Shown here one piece after another: positions 1-8,982 of a stretch of DNA of 64,000 nt. The stretch covers positions 1,736,001-1,800,000 of the forward strand of contig NZ_CP019509.1 in NCBI RefSeq assembly GCF_002002905.1, read 5' to 3'. Every line of letters starts with the position of its first letter. The stretch's first letter is position 1. The notes beneath the pieces are model-generated. The model searched no databases, was not told the origin of the DNA, and was given only the letters and a program-made list of their open reading frames with translations. The DNA comes from Aquaspirillum sp. LM1. Its GTDB lineage: Bacteria; Pseudomonadota; Gammaproteobacteria; Burkholderiales; Aquaspirillaceae. A program made the translations under genes and the position numbers.

Positions 1-992
1 AAGTCAAAGGTGGACAGCACATTGTAAAACTCGATGGCGCGGGCTTCGCGGTCGATTTCGTTCAGCGCCAGGCCCATGGCCACGCGCATGTAAAACGCCT
101 GCGGCAGCTCGATGCGCTGGCCGTCGATATGCAGGAAGTACCGGTCGTACAGGGTTTGCAGGCCCAGATAGCCAAACTGGGTGTCGCGGCTGGCCACCAG
201 CGCACGGCCCAGGCGTTCCAGATCGTATTCGCCCAGTTTTTCGTCCAGCAGCTCGGCGGCGATGCCACGCTTGATATAGCGGGGGAAATAGTCGGCGTAG
301 CGCTCGGCCATGCTTTCCTGGCTGACGGTTTCACCGAGGATTTCCAGGCGGATGCTGTTGAGCAGCAGGCGGGCGGTCACCAGATTGTACGCCGGGTCTT
401 TTTCGATCATGGCGCGGGCGGCCATGATGGCAGACTTGTTGACTTCGTCTTCGGCCACGCCGTCGTACAGGTTTTTCAGGGTTTCCGACAGGATGTGCTC
501 GGCGTCGGTGTCGGCTTCCAGCCCGCTGCATGCCGATTTGATCAGCGCTTTCAGCGCGGCCACGTCGAGCAGCTCCAGGCTGTTGTCGGCTTTTTGCACA
601 TTGATGACGTGGGCCACGTCGGTTTCGCCGCGCAGCGCACGCTGGCGCGAGCGTTCTTCGCGGTACAGCACGTAGGCACGCGCCACGTCGTGTTCGCCCG
701 AGCGCATCAGTGCCAGTTCCACCTGATCCTGGATTTCTTCAATGTGGATGGCACCGCCTTCCGGCTTGCGCCGCATCAGCGCGCCCACCACTTGTTCGGT
801 CAGGTGAGCGACTTGCTCGCGGATACGGGCCGACGTGGACCCCTGGCTGCCGGCCACGGCCAGAAAGGCCTTGGACATGGCCACGGAAATCTTGCCTGGC
901 TCAAATGCCACCACGCTGCCATTGCGGCGGATGGTTTTGAAATTGCCATAGGGGGTGTCGGTAGCGGGCAAAGCGTCGCTCGTGCTGTACAT
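1..992 (-). CDS. nrdA: Ribonucleoside-diphosphate reductase alpha subunit, N-terminal part (partial at window edge)
   Basis: Class Ia ribonucleotide reductase large subunit, which reduces ribonucleoside diphosphates to deoxyribonucleotides with NrdB. The translation starts MYSTSDALPATDTPYG and runs into an ATP-cone domain (about residues 18-110, with VVAFEPGKISVAMSKAF and a YREERSRQR stretch), followed by the start of the reductase N-terminal fold (YLGLQTLYDRYF, LPQAFYMRVAMG). The 3' end, with the active-site cysteines, lies outside the window. I chose the ATG at 992 because AAGGA precedes it at good distance; an in-frame ATG at 1013 lies upstream without a good ribosome site. Tandem NrdR-like boxes lie upstream. 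The family assignment is firm; completeness cannot be judged. Confidence 0.93.
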   Translation of the reverse strand, partial: MYSTSDALPATDTPYGNFKTIRRNGSVVAFEPGKISVAMSKAFLAVAGSQGSTSARIREQVAHLTEQVVGALMRRKPEGGAIHIEEIQDQVELALMRSGEHDVARAYVLYREERSRQRALRGETDVAHVINVQKADNSLELLDVAALKALIKSACSGLEADTDAEHILSETLKNLYDGVAEDEVNKSAIMAARAMIEKDPAYNLVTARLLLNSIRLEILGETVSQESMAERYADYFPRYIKRGIAAELLDEKLGEYDLERLGRALVASRDTQFGYLGLQTLYDRYFLHIDGQRIELPQAFYMRVAMGLALNEIDREARAIEFYNVLSTFD

Positions 993-1103
993 GGATCGGG
1001 ATTCCTTCGTCATCTATCTGGGGTTGCCGGCCAGATGGGCCGGCCAGACCGTCACGCCTGTGGATAAAGGTGTGGACGGAATGTGCAGTATTTGCGCGAT
1101 AAA

Positions 1104-1151
1104 ACACAAGATGTGTTGGCGCGGTGGCTGCACAACCACAAATGCTAGTGG
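1104..1151. promoter_or_regulatory. Tandem NrdR-box-like palindromes upstream of nrdA
   Basis: Two 16-bp sites, ACACAAGATGTGTTGG (1104-1119) and CCACAAATGCTAGTGG (1136-1151), resemble the NrdR consensus ACACWATATSTWGTGT. Their starts are 32 bp apart, about three helical turns, which is the usual layout for tandem NrdR boxes. They sit about 110-160 bp upstream of the nrdA start. This fits repression of nrdA by NrdR-(d)ATP; nrdR itself is not in the window. The rest of the gap 993-1557 shows no convincing gene. Confidence 0.55.
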
Positions 1152-1497
1152 TTTGTTGGCGCAGATACAAGATTGACTTTTTGCCCGGTTTGCGGGCCAG
1201 CCCCTGCCAGATGGGCAGAATCTCCATTGCGGCAAGTACTTGCCGGCTTGTGACCAATAATGACGGGATGGCACAAAATTTTACCCAGGGTCAGTTCGCC
1301 GCACGCGGGCTGTTGTTTTCTTGCGACGCGGCAGAAAAAGCCCCAACAGGCACCCAATCTGCCACCCCCCGCCTTGGCCGCCGGGTGCCCGGCAGCCACC
1401 ATGCCATGGGTCAGGCGCGCCACCCAAATGCCAGGCAACCGGCGCGGCAAACCACACGCCCAGGCCCCTGACTGGGAAATATTGCTGTTTGCCCTCG

Positions 1498-1524
1498 TTG
1501 CAGCGCGACATGCTGTGCTACAAT
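1498..1524 (+). promoter_or_regulatory. Candidate typA promoter
   Basis: TTGCAG (1498-1503) and TACAAT (1519-1524) are separated by 15 bp, shorter than the usual 17. The -10 sits 33 bp before the typA ATG. The same GCTACAAT or GTACAAT -10 block recurs at several gene starts in this window (13732, 26001, 57330), which supports the -10 more than the -35. Confidence 0.4.
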
Positions 1525-1557
1525 TGCGCCTATTTTTCTCCACGCATTGAACCACTT

Positions 1558-3372
1558 ATGTCCCGTAATCTGCGCAACATCGCTATCATCGCCCACGTTG
1601 ACCACGGCAAGACCACCCTGGTTGACCAACTCCTCCGCCAATCCGGCACCTTCCGTGACAACCAGCAGGTTGATGAACGGGTGATGGACTCCAACGACCT
1701 GGAAAAAGAGCGCGGCATTACCATTCTGGCCAAGAACACTGCCATTGATTACCAAGGCACCCACATCAACATCGTGGACACCCCAGGCCACGCCGACTTC
1801 GGCGGCGAAGTGGAACGTGTGCTGGGCATGGTGGACGGCGTGGTGCTGCTGGTGGATGCGCAGGAAGGCCCGATGCCGCAAACCCGCTTTGTGACCAAAA
1901 AAGCCCTGGCGCTGGGCCTGCGCCCGATCGTGGTGATCAACAAGATCGACCGTCCGGGTGCCCGTCCGGACTGGGTGGTGGACCAAACCTTCGACCTGTT
2001 CGACAAGCTGGGTGCCACCGACGAGCAGCTGGACTTCCCGATTGTCTACGCTTCCGGCCTGAACGGCTTTGCCAAAATGGAGCTGGATCAAGAATCCAGC
2101 GACATGCGTCCGCTGTTTGACGTGGTGCTGGCCCATGTGCCCACCCCGCCGGGCGACCCGGATGCGCCGCTGCAACTGCAAATCTCCGCACTGGACTACT
2201 CCACCTACACGGGCCGCATGGGCGTGGGCCGCGTGCTCAATGGCCGCATCAAGCCGGGTCAGCAAGTGGTGGTGATGAACCACGAAGACCAGGTGGCACA
2301 AGGCCGCATCAACCAGGTGCTGGGTTTCCAGGGTCTGGACCGTGTGCCGGTGGAAGAAGCCGTGGCCGGCGACATCATCATCATTTCCGGTCTGGACGAC
2401 ATCGGTATCGGCGTCACCATCTGTGACAAGGAAAGCCCGATTGGCCTGCCGGTACTGGGGGTGGACGAGCCGACCCTGACCATGGACTTCATGGTGAACA
2501 CCTCGCCGCTGGCCGGCACCGAAGGCAAGTTTGTCACCAGCCGTCAGATCCGCGACCGTCTGACCAAGGAACTGCTGGTCAACGTGGCACTGCGCGTGGA
2601 AGACACCGAAGATGCCGACGTGTTCCGCGTGTCGGGCCGTGGTGAGCTGCACCTCACCATCCTGCTGGAAAACATGCGCCGCGAAGGCTTTGAAATGGCC
2701 GTGGCCAAGCCGCGCGTGGTGTACAAGGACATCGACGGCCAGAAGTGCGAGCCGTATGAAAACCTGACCGTGGACGTGGAAGATGCCACCCAGGGTTCGG
2801 TGATGGAAGAGCTGGGTCGCCGTCGTGGCGAGCTGACCAATATGGAATCGGACGGCCAGGGCCGTACCCGTCTGGAATACCACATTCCGGCGCGTGGCCT
2901 GATTGGCTTCCAGGGCGACTTCATGACCATGACCCGTGGCACCGGCCTGATGAGCCATGTGTTTGACGATTACGCCCCGGTGAAGCCGGACATGCCGGGC
3001 CGTCACAACGGCGTGCTGATTTCCCAGGATAACGGCGTGGCCGTGGCCTACGCACTGTGGAAGCTGGAAGACCGTGGCCGCATGTTCCTGGCACCGGGCG
3101 ACAAGCTGTATGAAGGCATGGTGATTGGCATCCACAGCCGCGAAAACGACCTGGTGGTCAACCCGATCAAGGGCAAGCAGCTGACCAACGTGCGCGCCTC
3201 GGGCACCGACGAAGCCGTGCGTCTGACCACGCCGATCAAGCTGACGCTGGAATCTGCCGTGGAGTTCATCGACGACGACGAACTGGTGGAAATCACCCCG
3301 CAATCCATCCGCATCCGCAAGCGTCACCTGAACGAAAACGACCGCAAGAAGGCCGTGCGCGGCCTGCTGTAA
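1558..3372 (+). CDS. typA: Ribosome-associated translational GTPase TypA/BipA
   Basis: A 604-residue translational GTPase of the EF-G-like superfamily that binds the ribosome and helps 50S assembly and stress or low-temperature growth. The GTPase motifs are intact: AHVDHGKT at residues 12-19, DTPGHADF near 74-81 and NKID at 128-131. Length matches the family (about 600 residues), including the C-terminal TypA-specific domain ending KKAVRGLL. The start [19 protein letters not shown] is the canonical one; longer in-frame extensions upstream lack family similarity. The gene stands alone, reads towards ubiG and is separated from it by a bidirectional terminator. Confidence 0.97.
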   Translation: MSRNLRNIAIIAHVDHGKTTLVDQLLRQSGTFRDNQQVDERVMDSNDLEKERGITILAKNTAIDYQGTHINIVDTPGHADFGGEVERVLGMVDGVVLLVDAQEGPMPQTRFVTKKALALGLRPIVVINKIDRPGARPDWVVDQTFDLFDKLGATDEQLDFPIVYASGLNGFAKMELDQESSDMRPLFDVVLAHVPTPPGDPDAPLQLQISALDYSTYTGRMGVGRVLNGRIKPGQQVVVMNHEDQVAQGRINQVLGFQGLDRVPVEEAVAGDIIIISGLDDIGIGVTICDKESPIGLPVLGVDEPTLTMDFMVNTSPLAGTEGKFVTSRQIRDRLTKELLVNVALRVEDTEDADVFRVSGRGELHLTILLENMRREGFEMAVAKPRVVYKDIDGQKCEPYENLTVDVEDATQGSVMEELGRRRGELTNMESDGQGRTRLEYHIPARGLIGFQGDFMTMTRGTGLMSHVFDDYAPVKPDMPGRHNGVLISQDNGVAVAYALWKLEDRGRMFLAPGDKLYEGMVIGIHSRENDLVVNPIKGKQLTNVRASGTDEAVRLTTPIKLTLESAVEFIDDDELVEITPQSIRIRKRHLNENDRKKAVRGLL

Positions 3373-3443
3373 TCTGCCGCTTAGCCCCCCTCACCGTTTC
3401 TGGTTTCAGGGGGGGGCGCAAGGGCAGGATTCAGGATTGCGGT

Positions 3444-3482
3444 AAAAACCCCCAGTTCCGGTGTGCCGGACTGGGGGTTTTT
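3444..3482. terminator. Bidirectional intrinsic terminator between typA and ubiG
   Basis: A GC-rich stem, CCCCCAGTTCCGG pairing with CCGGACTGGGGG around a TGTG loop, is flanked by A5 on the left and T5 on the right. It can therefore end transcription in both directions between the convergent genes. Confidence 0.85.
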
Positions 3483-3502
3483 ACCGATGGTGCGCTGCCG
3501 GT

Positions 3503-4201
3503 TCAGGGCCGTTGGCAGGCCAGCAGATAATTCACCTGGCTGTCTTCGCCCAAACGGTAAACCTGGCTGAGCGGGTTATAGCTCATGCCGGTGATGTCGC
3601 ACACGTCCAGCCCGGCATGGCGGGCCATGCGCGCCAGTTCGGACGGCTTGAGAAAGCGGGCGTATTCGTGGGTGCCGCGTGGCAGCATGTTCAGCACATA
3701 CTCGGCCCCGAGCACCGCCAGCGCATAGCTTTTCAGATTGCGGTTCAGCGTGGAAAAACACACGGTGCCGCCGGGTTTCACCAGCGTGGCGCAGGCGCGC
3801 ACCACGCTTTGCGGGTCGGGCACGTGCTCAAGCATTTCCATGCAGGTCACCACGTCAAACTGGCCGGGCAGTTCTTCGGCCAGGTCTTCCACTGCCACAC
3901 AGCGGTAGGCCACTTGCACGCCGGATTCCAGCGCGTGCAGTTGCGCCACTTTCAGCGATTTTTTGGCCAGATCAATACCCAGCACCTCGGCACCGGCGCA
4001 AGCCAGCCCTTCGGACAAAATCCCGCCACCGCAGCCCACATCCACCACCCGCTTGCCGGCCAGACCGCCGGCCTGCTGGCTGATATAGTCCAGCCGCAGC
4101 GGGTTGATGTCGTGCAGCGGCTTGAATTCGCTGCTGGTGTCCCACCACTTGTGGGCCACCTGGCTGAATTTTTCCAGTTCAACCTGATCGACGTTGCTCA
4201 T
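3503..4201 (-). CDS. ubiG: Ubiquinone biosynthesis O-methyltransferase UbiG
   Basis: A 232-residue SAM-dependent methyltransferase that performs the two O-methylations of ubiquinone biosynthesis. The start [21 protein letters not shown] and the SAM motif [16 protein letters not shown] (from residue 52) are typical of UbiG, as is [15 protein letters not shown] chose the ATG at 4201 because GAGGA lies just upstream; an in-frame ATG at 4222 would add seven residues without family support. The SAH-recycling mtaD-type gene lies upstream on the same strand, a pairing seen in other proteobacteria, though a repeat element of about 112 bp now separates them. Confidence 0.96.
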   Translation of the reverse strand: MSNVDQVELEKFSQVAHKWWDTSSEFKPLHDINPLRLDYISQQAGGLAGKRVVDVGCGGGILSEGLACAGAEVLGIDLAKKSLKVAQLHALESGVQVAYRCVAVEDLAEELPGQFDVVTCMEMLEHVPDPQSVVRACATLVKPGGTVCFSTLNRNLKSYALAVLGAEYVLNMLPRGTHEYARFLKPSELARMARHAGLDVCDITGMSYNPLSQVYRLGEDSQVNYLLACQRP

Positions 4202-4297
4202 CGTCGCATCCTCAAAAAACATCGGTAAAAGAATCAGGCGTCAGCATGCCGGATGATTGTCTTGCGCGTGCTGCGCTGGCGCAAGACTGGGGCAGTT

Positions 4298-4409
4298 AGG
4301 GATGCGCTGATTTATTCAGAAAAATCGTGTTTGCCAAAATCAAAACCTAGCAAAATCAACAACCTGGATTCCCGCCTTCGCGGGAATGACGATTTTTTCA
4401 GCGTATCCT
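4298..4409. repeat. 112-bp intergenic repeat, family A (MITE-like)
   Basis: The element starts AGGGATGCGCTGATTTATTC and ends GACGATTTTTTCAGCGTATCCT, so its ends form an imperfect terminal inverted repeat (AGGGATGCGCTGA against AGGATACGCTGA). It contains a 20-bp ATTCCC-N8-GGGAAT palindrome at 4368-4387. A copy of the same length lies at 57127-57238 and a 53-bp internally deleted copy at 36724-36776. It separates mtaD from ubiG. Confidence 0.7.
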
Positions 4410-4436
4410 TAGCGCCTAGCCCCGTTCCTGCTCCAC

Positions 4437-5750
4437 TCAACCGGCAATCTTCACCCGCCAGGCTTCGGCTTTGCCCAGCAACTCGGCTTCGTTCACCGTC
4501 AGCAGGCTGCGCTCGCGCAGCAGGGCGCGGCCTGCCACCCAGACGTGGCTGACCTGTTCGCGACCGGCGGCGTACACAATATGCGAAATCGGGTCGAAGG
4601 CCGGGGCGGTTTCCAGGCTGCCCAGGTCCAGGGCAATCACGTCGGCGTCTTTGCCAACGGCCAGGCTGCCGGTGCGCTCAGCAATGCCCAACGCCTTGGC
4701 ACCATTCAGCGTGGCCATGCGCAGTGCAGTGGCAGCAGGGACGGCGGTGGGGTCCTGGGTGCCCACCTTGGCCAGCAACGCGCTCATCCGGGTATCGGCC
4801 AGCATGTCCAGCTTGTTGTTGGAGGCGGCACCGTCGGTACCAATGCCGACATTCACCCCGGCAGCCAGCAGTTTTTGCACCGGGGCAATACCGGAAGCCA
4901 GCTTCATGTTCGAGGTCGGGTTATGCGCCACCGATACACCGTGATGGGCAGCCAGGGCAATCTCGTCGTCGTTCAGGTGCACCATATGCGCGGCCACCAG
5001 GCGCGGCGACAGCAGGCCCAGCGCGGCCAGGCGCGCCAGCGGGCGAACCTTGTGCTCGGTCAGGCTGCCGGCAATTTCGTCCTGGGTTTCGTGGATATGG
5101 CAGTGAATCGGCATGTCCAGCTGGTCGGCCAGGGTGATCACCTTGCGGAAGGTGGCGTCGCTGACGGTATACGGCGCGTGCGGGGCCAGGGTGAAGGTCA
5201 CCAGCGGCTCGCCGACAAACTCATCGCGCTCTTTCAGGCCCTTGGCAATGTAGTCGTCGGCGTTCAGGCCATAATTGGTGGGAAATTCCAGAATCGAGCA
5301 CCCCACAAAGGTACGCATGCCCGACGCCAGCCCGGCGCGCGCCACCGCCGAGTTGTAAAAGTACATGTCGTTGACCGTGGTGGTGCCGCTGCGAATCATC
5401 TCGGCCATGCCAATCAGCGAGCCTTCATAGACAAATTCGTCTGACACATGTTTGCCTTCGGCTGGCCAGATATGGTTTTGCAGCCAGTCCATCAGCGCCA
5501 GGTCGTCGGCGTAGCCGCGCAGCAGGGTCATGGCGGCGTGGCAGTGCAGGTTGACCAGGCCGGGCATCAGCACATGGCGATCCAGGCGCACGGTTTCCTT
5601 GGCGCTGACCGCCGCCACGCCTTCCGGCGGCACAATCGCCACGATTTTGCCATCGCGGATGGCCAGGGCGTGGTCGGCGAGCACTTCGCCATCGGTTTCA
5701 ACGGGAACAATCCAGCGGGCCTGGATCAGCAGGTCTACGGTCAGGGACAT
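4437..5750 (-). CDS. mtaD: 5'-methylthioadenosine/S-adenosylhomocysteine deaminase-type amidohydrolase (TRZ/ATZ family)
   Basis: A 437-residue metal-dependent amidohydrolase. The HxH metal motif is at residues 69-71 (VNLHCHAAMTLLRGYADDL), followed by a second metal His in MPIHCHIHETQDEI, AAHMVHL, and GIGTDGAASNNKLDM with the catalytic Asp. This is the pattern of the MTA/SAH deaminases. It probably deaminates S-adenosylhomocysteine or methylthioadenosine, which suits its place before the SAM-using ubiG. The start is MSLTVDLLIQARWIVPVE, preceded by AAGG; the longer frame upstream (MGESSAHLL...) is not family-like. The exact substrate cannot be read from sequence. Confidence 0.88.
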   Translation of the reverse strand: MSLTVDLLIQARWIVPVETDGEVLADHALAIRDGKIVAIVPPEGVAAVSAKETVRLDRHVLMPGLVNLHCHAAMTLLRGYADDLALMDWLQNHIWPAEGKHVSDEFVYEGSLIGMAEMIRSGTTTVNDMYFYNSAVARAGLASGMRTFVGCSILEFPTNYGLNADDYIAKGLKERDEFVGEPLVTFTLAPHAPYTVSDATFRKVITLADQLDMPIHCHIHETQDEIAGSLTEHKVRPLARLAALGLLSPRLVAAHMVHLNDDEIALAAHHGVSVAHNPTSNMKLASGIAPVQKLLAAGVNVGIGTDGAASNNKLDMLADTRMSALLAKVGTQDPTAVPAATALRMATLNGAKALGIAERTGSLAVGKDADVIALDLGSLETAPAFDPISHIVYAAGREQVSHVWVAGRALLRERSLLTVNEAELLGKAEAWRVKIAG

Positions 5751-5914
5751 GATGGCCTTGGTGAGAATAATCAGTAAAAGGTGGGCGGACGACTCACCCA
5801 CGCCGGCAGTGGCTGCCAGGGCAAACGGGTGAATGAAACAGGCCGAATTTTACCTGAATCTGCCCCAGGAGGTGAGCCGCGACCGATCAGGCTGGCGGCA
5901 TGCGCTGGGCCAGA

Positions 5915-6191
5915 CTAGTAGCCAGTCACGTTGAAACACGATGGCTCACGTTCCACGACGAACCACTCGCCGCGCCCCACCGCGTCATTCCCGCGCAGGC
6001 GGGAATCCAGGCGTGTCCACAGCGTACAGCGGGGTGAGCGCTCATCAGCGCTACCTGCGCCATGCCCACCGCGCCCGCTGTGGCGCGGTCTGGGTTCCCG
6101 CCTTCGCGGGAACGACACCTGAGGTGAAACTCATGCCGAAAGCGCTCTAATCGCCTGTCAGTCGATTCAGATCATGGTGACTGGCTACTAG
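5915..6191. repeat. 277-bp repeat element, family B, with 15-bp terminal inverted repeats
   Basis: CTAGTAGCCAGTCAC at 5915-5929 is exactly inverted as GTGACTGGCTACTAG at 6177-6191. Inside are the palindrome ATTCCCGCGCAGGCGGGAAT (5987-6006) and a second GTTCCCGCC-N-GCGGGAAC hairpin near 6095. There is no coding capacity beyond short chance frames. Related copies lie at 22908-23450 and 38987-39628. The architecture (RS-like segments framed by ATTCCC-N8-GGGAAT) resembles neisserial intergenic mosaic elements. Confidence 0.7.
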
Positions 6192-6329
6192 GGGCATCTG
6201 GTGCGGTGCCATGGGTTTGTCTTGGTCGGTTTGGTGCAGATTTCGCGGGGTTTTGCCCGATCTGTCCCGCCATGCGGGCCGGATGCGCCTGGATCAAACG
6301 CATGTTTGTTGCATTCTTGCTACAGAAGG

Positions 6330-6510
6330 GTGTTTGATTAATTCAACGCTTTATGAATTTATATTCATTTAAAATGCCCATTTTTGGTGCGTTTACGCAC
6401 AAATAACGGGCGCACCCCCCGTATTTCTACCGAATTTCGTCGATAAGCTGGGTGGGTGAGTGGGCCTAGGGTGTTTAATGGATCAGCGTTTTGATAAATT
6501 TATTAAACAC
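6330..6510. promoter_or_regulatory. Inverted and repeated GTGTTTRAT motifs upstream of the ABC operon
   Basis: GTGTTTAAT at 6471-6479 is exactly inverted as ATTAAACAC at 6502-6510. A related GTGTTTGATTAA is at 6330-6341, and ATGAAT-TTAT-ATTCAT lies at 6353-6368. This AT-rich block stands directly upstream of the sigma-54-like promoter and may hold activator or repressor sites. No regulator gene is adjacent. Confidence 0.35.
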
Positions 6511-6520
6511 TCGCCGTTTT

Positions 6521-6537
6521 CTGGCATGCTTCTCGCT
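6521..6537 (+). promoter_or_regulatory. Candidate sigma-54 promoter of the polyamine-type ABC operon
   Basis: CTGGCATGCTTCTCGCT has GG and GC separated by exactly 10 bp and fits the -24/-12 consensus YTGGCACG-N4-TTGCW with few mismatches. Transcription from here would give a leader of about 200 nt before the GTG at 6750. The leader contains small hairpins (CCGGTGAAGCCGG, ACGCTTTACAAGCGT). Confidence 0.4.
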
Positions 6538-6749
6538 CTAAGCCCAGCCGTTGAGGCAACAGAGAGCAAACACCGCTTGACCCTCTGGCGGCAGGGCAAA
6601 AAGGCAGTGCTGATTTTCCGGTGAAGCCGGTTAATATCACCGCCAAGACGCTTTACAAGCGTGACTGCATCCCCGTAATCTTGCCTCACAAAAATAGAAC
6701 ATGATTCCGCATTGCGGAACAGCCGCTACCCCTAGAGGAGATCATTTCA

Positions 6750-7859
6750 GTGTCCGTAGCCTCCCCTGCTTCCGATGTGCTGGTCAGTTTTCGTGGCGTG
6801 CAAAAAAGCTACGATGGCGAAAACCTTATCGTCAAACACCTCGACCTCGACATCCGTCGTGGCGAATTCCTTACCCTGCTGGGGCCGTCCGGCTCGGGCA
6901 AAACCACCTGCCTGATGATGCTGGCCGGCTTTGAAACGCCCACCGCCGGCGAAATCCGCCTGGACGGCAAGCTGCTTAACCGCGTGCCACCGCACAAGCG
7001 CAACATCGGCATGGTGTTCCAGAACTATGCGCTGTTTCCGCACATGACCGTGGGCGAAAACCTGGCCTACCCGCTGAAAATCCGCAAACTGGCCGCCGGC
7101 GACATTGACGCCAAGGTCAAGCGCGCACTGGGCATGGTCAAGCTGGACAAGTTTGCCAACCGCTACCCCGGCCAGATGTCTGGTGGCCAGCAGCAGCGCG
7201 TGGCGCTGGCGCGGGCACTGGTATTTGAACCGCAGCTGGTGCTGATGGACGAGCCGCTGGGCGCGCTGGACAAGCAGCTGCGCGAACACATGCAGCTGGA
7301 AATCAAGCATATCCACGAAACCCTGGGCGTGACCGTGGTGTACGTTACCCACGATCAGTCCGAAGCACTGACCATGTCCGACCGCGTGGCGGTGTTCGAC
7401 AAGGGTGAAATCCAGCAGATTGACACGGCCAAGGCGCTGTACGAAGCGCCGGTCAACAGCTTTGTGGCCAGCTTCATTGGCGAAAGCAACGCCCTGAGCG
7501 GCAAGGTGGACAGCGTGGCCGATGGCTTCTGCCGTGCCAGCCTGCCGGGCGGCAGCAGCGTGAGCGCCCGCGCCGTGTGTGTGGAGCGCGCTGGCCAGCC
7601 CACTACCCTGTCGATTCGTCCGGAGCGGGTGATGCTGGGCGCACGCAGCACCGACTGCGCCAACCGCTTTGACGCCACCATTGCCGAATTCATTTATCTG
7701 GGCGACCACCTGCGCCTGCGCCTGGACTTTGCCGGCAACAGCGGCTTTATGGTCAAGGTGCCGGTGCCGGAAGTTGACCCGTCCTGGCAGGTGGGCGACC
7801 GCCTGAGTATTGGCTGGCGCGCAGAAGATTTGCGAGCGCTGGATCCGCTGGCCATTTGA
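6750..7859 (+). CDS. Polyamine-type ABC transporter ATP-binding protein (PotA-like)
   Basis: A 369-residue cytoplasmic ATPase of the spermidine/putrescine importer group. Walker A is GPSGSGKTT near residue 49, followed by the Q-loop in [22 protein letters not shown], the signature [14 protein letters not shown], Walker [13 protein letters not shown] and the H-loop VTHDQSEAL. The C-terminal part has a TOBE-like fold ([10 protein letters not shown]). The start is GTG at 6750, chosen because AGAGGAG lies at ideal distance and no ATG fits. It is the first gene of a four-gene import operon with the binding protein and two permeases. Confidence 0.88.
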   Translation: MSVASPASDVLVSFRGVQKSYDGENLIVKHLDLDIRRGEFLTLLGPSGSGKTTCLMMLAGFETPTAGEIRLDGKLLNRVPPHKRNIGMVFQNYALFPHMTVGENLAYPLKIRKLAAGDIDAKVKRALGMVKLDKFANRYPGQMSGGQQQRVALARALVFEPQLVLMDEPLGALDKQLREHMQLEIKHIHETLGVTVVYVTHDQSEALTMSDRVAVFDKGEIQQIDTAKALYEAPVNSFVASFIGESNALSGKVDSVADGFCRASLPGGSSVSARAVCVERAGQPTTLSIRPERVMLGARSTDCANRFDATIAEFIYLGDHLRLRLDFAGNSGFMVKVPVPEVDPSWQVGDRLSIGWRAEDLRALDPLAI

Positions 7860-7919
7860 TGTTGTACCTGTTGTATCCCCTGCACTAAATCCCACTGTCC
7901 CTCAAGAGGAGAGAACCGC

Positions 7920-8957
7920 ATGAAAAAAATGATTCAGCTGGCTGCCGTGGCAGCTGTCGCCACCGCCTTTGCCGGTCAGGCTATGGCGCGTGATCTGGCT
8001 GTCGTGTCGTTTGGCGGCGCCAATAAAGAAGCTCAGGTGGCAGCGTTTTATCAGCCGTTTGAAAAAGCCACCGGCCAGAAAGTGGTGGGCGTGGATTACA
8101 ACGGTGAAGTGGCCAAGGTCAAAGCCATGGTGGAAACCGGCAAGGTAACCTGGGACGTGGTGGAAGTCGAATCCCCGGAAGTGCTGCGTGGGTGTGACGA
8201 AGGCATCTACGAAAAGATCGACCCGAAACTGATCGGCGGCAAGGCAGCCTTCCTGCCGGGCACCGTGTCTGAATGTGGTGTGGGCATTTTTGTCTGGTCT
8301 ACCGCCATTGCCTACAACGCCGACAAGCTGAAGGCTGCGCCGACCGGCTGGGCTGACTTCTGGGATGTGAAAAAATATCCGGGCAAGCGCGGCCTGCGCA
8401 AGGGTGCCAAGTACACCCTGGAATTTGCCCTGCTGGCTGACGGCGTAAAGCCGGCGGACGTGTACAAGGTGCTGGGCACCAAGGCTGGCGTGGAACGCGC
8501 CTTCAAGAAGCTGGACCAGCTCAAGCCGAGCATCCAGTGGTGGGAAGCCGGCGCACAGCCGCCGCAATTCCTGGCGTCTGGTGATGTGGTGATGAGCTCG
8601 GCCTACAATGGCCGCATCGACGCCGCCCAAAAAGAAGGCAAGAACCTGAAAATCGTCTGGAATGGCTCGATCTGGGACATCGACTCGTGGGTGATTCCGA
8701 AGGGCTCGCCGAACAAGGATCTGGCGCTGAAGTTTGTGCAGTTTGCCAGCAAGCCGGAAAGCCAGAAGAACTACTCGCACAAGATTGCCTACGGCCCGAC
8801 CAACAAGGCCGCTACCGGCATGATCGACCCGAAAGTGCTGCCGACCCTGCCGACCGCACCGGCTAACCTGAGTGGCGCGCTGGGCATCAATGTGCAGTTC
8901 TGGGTTGACCACGGCGAAGAGCTGGAAGAGCGCTTCAACGCCTGGGCGTCCAAGTAA
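7920..8957 (+). CDS. Periplasmic polyamine-type ABC transporter substrate-binding protein
   Basis: A 345-residue secreted solute-binding protein of the PotD/family 1 type. It has a Sec signal peptide, MKKMIQLAAVAAVATAFAGQAMA, with a likely cleavage before RDLAVV. The mature part carries VVSFGGANKEAQVAAFY, WDVVEVESPEVLRG and the DSWVIPKGSPNKDLALKFV region typical of polyamine or putrescine binders. AGAGGAGAG precedes the ATG. Three stacked stem-loops follow the gene before the permeases, which probably keeps this message more abundant than theirs. The ligand is inferred, not proven. Confidence 0.85.
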   Translation: MKKMIQLAAVAAVATAFAGQAMARDLAVVSFGGANKEAQVAAFYQPFEKATGQKVVGVDYNGEVAKVKAMVETGKVTWDVVEVESPEVLRGCDEGIYEKIDPKLIGGKAAFLPGTVSECGVGIFVWSTAIAYNADKLKAAPTGWADFWDVKKYPGKRGLRKGAKYTLEFALLADGVKPADVYKVLGTKAGVERAFKKLDQLKPSIQWWEAGAQPPQFLASGDVVMSSAYNGRIDAAQKEGKNLKIVWNGSIWDIDSWVIPKGSPNKDLALKFVQFASKPESQKNYSHKIAYGPTNKAATGMIDPKVLPTLPTAPANLSGALGINVQFWVDHGEELEERFNAWASK

Positions 8958-8982
8958 TCCCGTCCCGCCCTGACCGGCGGGG

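Noticed and set aside
1411-3327. Long open frame opposite typA on the minus strand, and similar long antisense frames opposite uup (24497-25987), fadN (44050-46563) and putA (52922-57049)
   Set aside because: They mirror strong known genes; their translations are rich in His, Gln, Val and Arg without family motifs, as expected for the reverse strand of GC-rich codons.
5915-6150. Short frames on both strands inside repeat element B that could encode peptides of 60-70 residues
   Set aside because: They begin and end at random within a repeat with terminal inverted repeats and are Arg/Pro-rich; no ribosome site.
6483-6689. 68-codon frame on the minus strand in the leader of the ABC operon
   Set aside because: No ribosome site or family likeness; it overlaps the promoter and leader structures.
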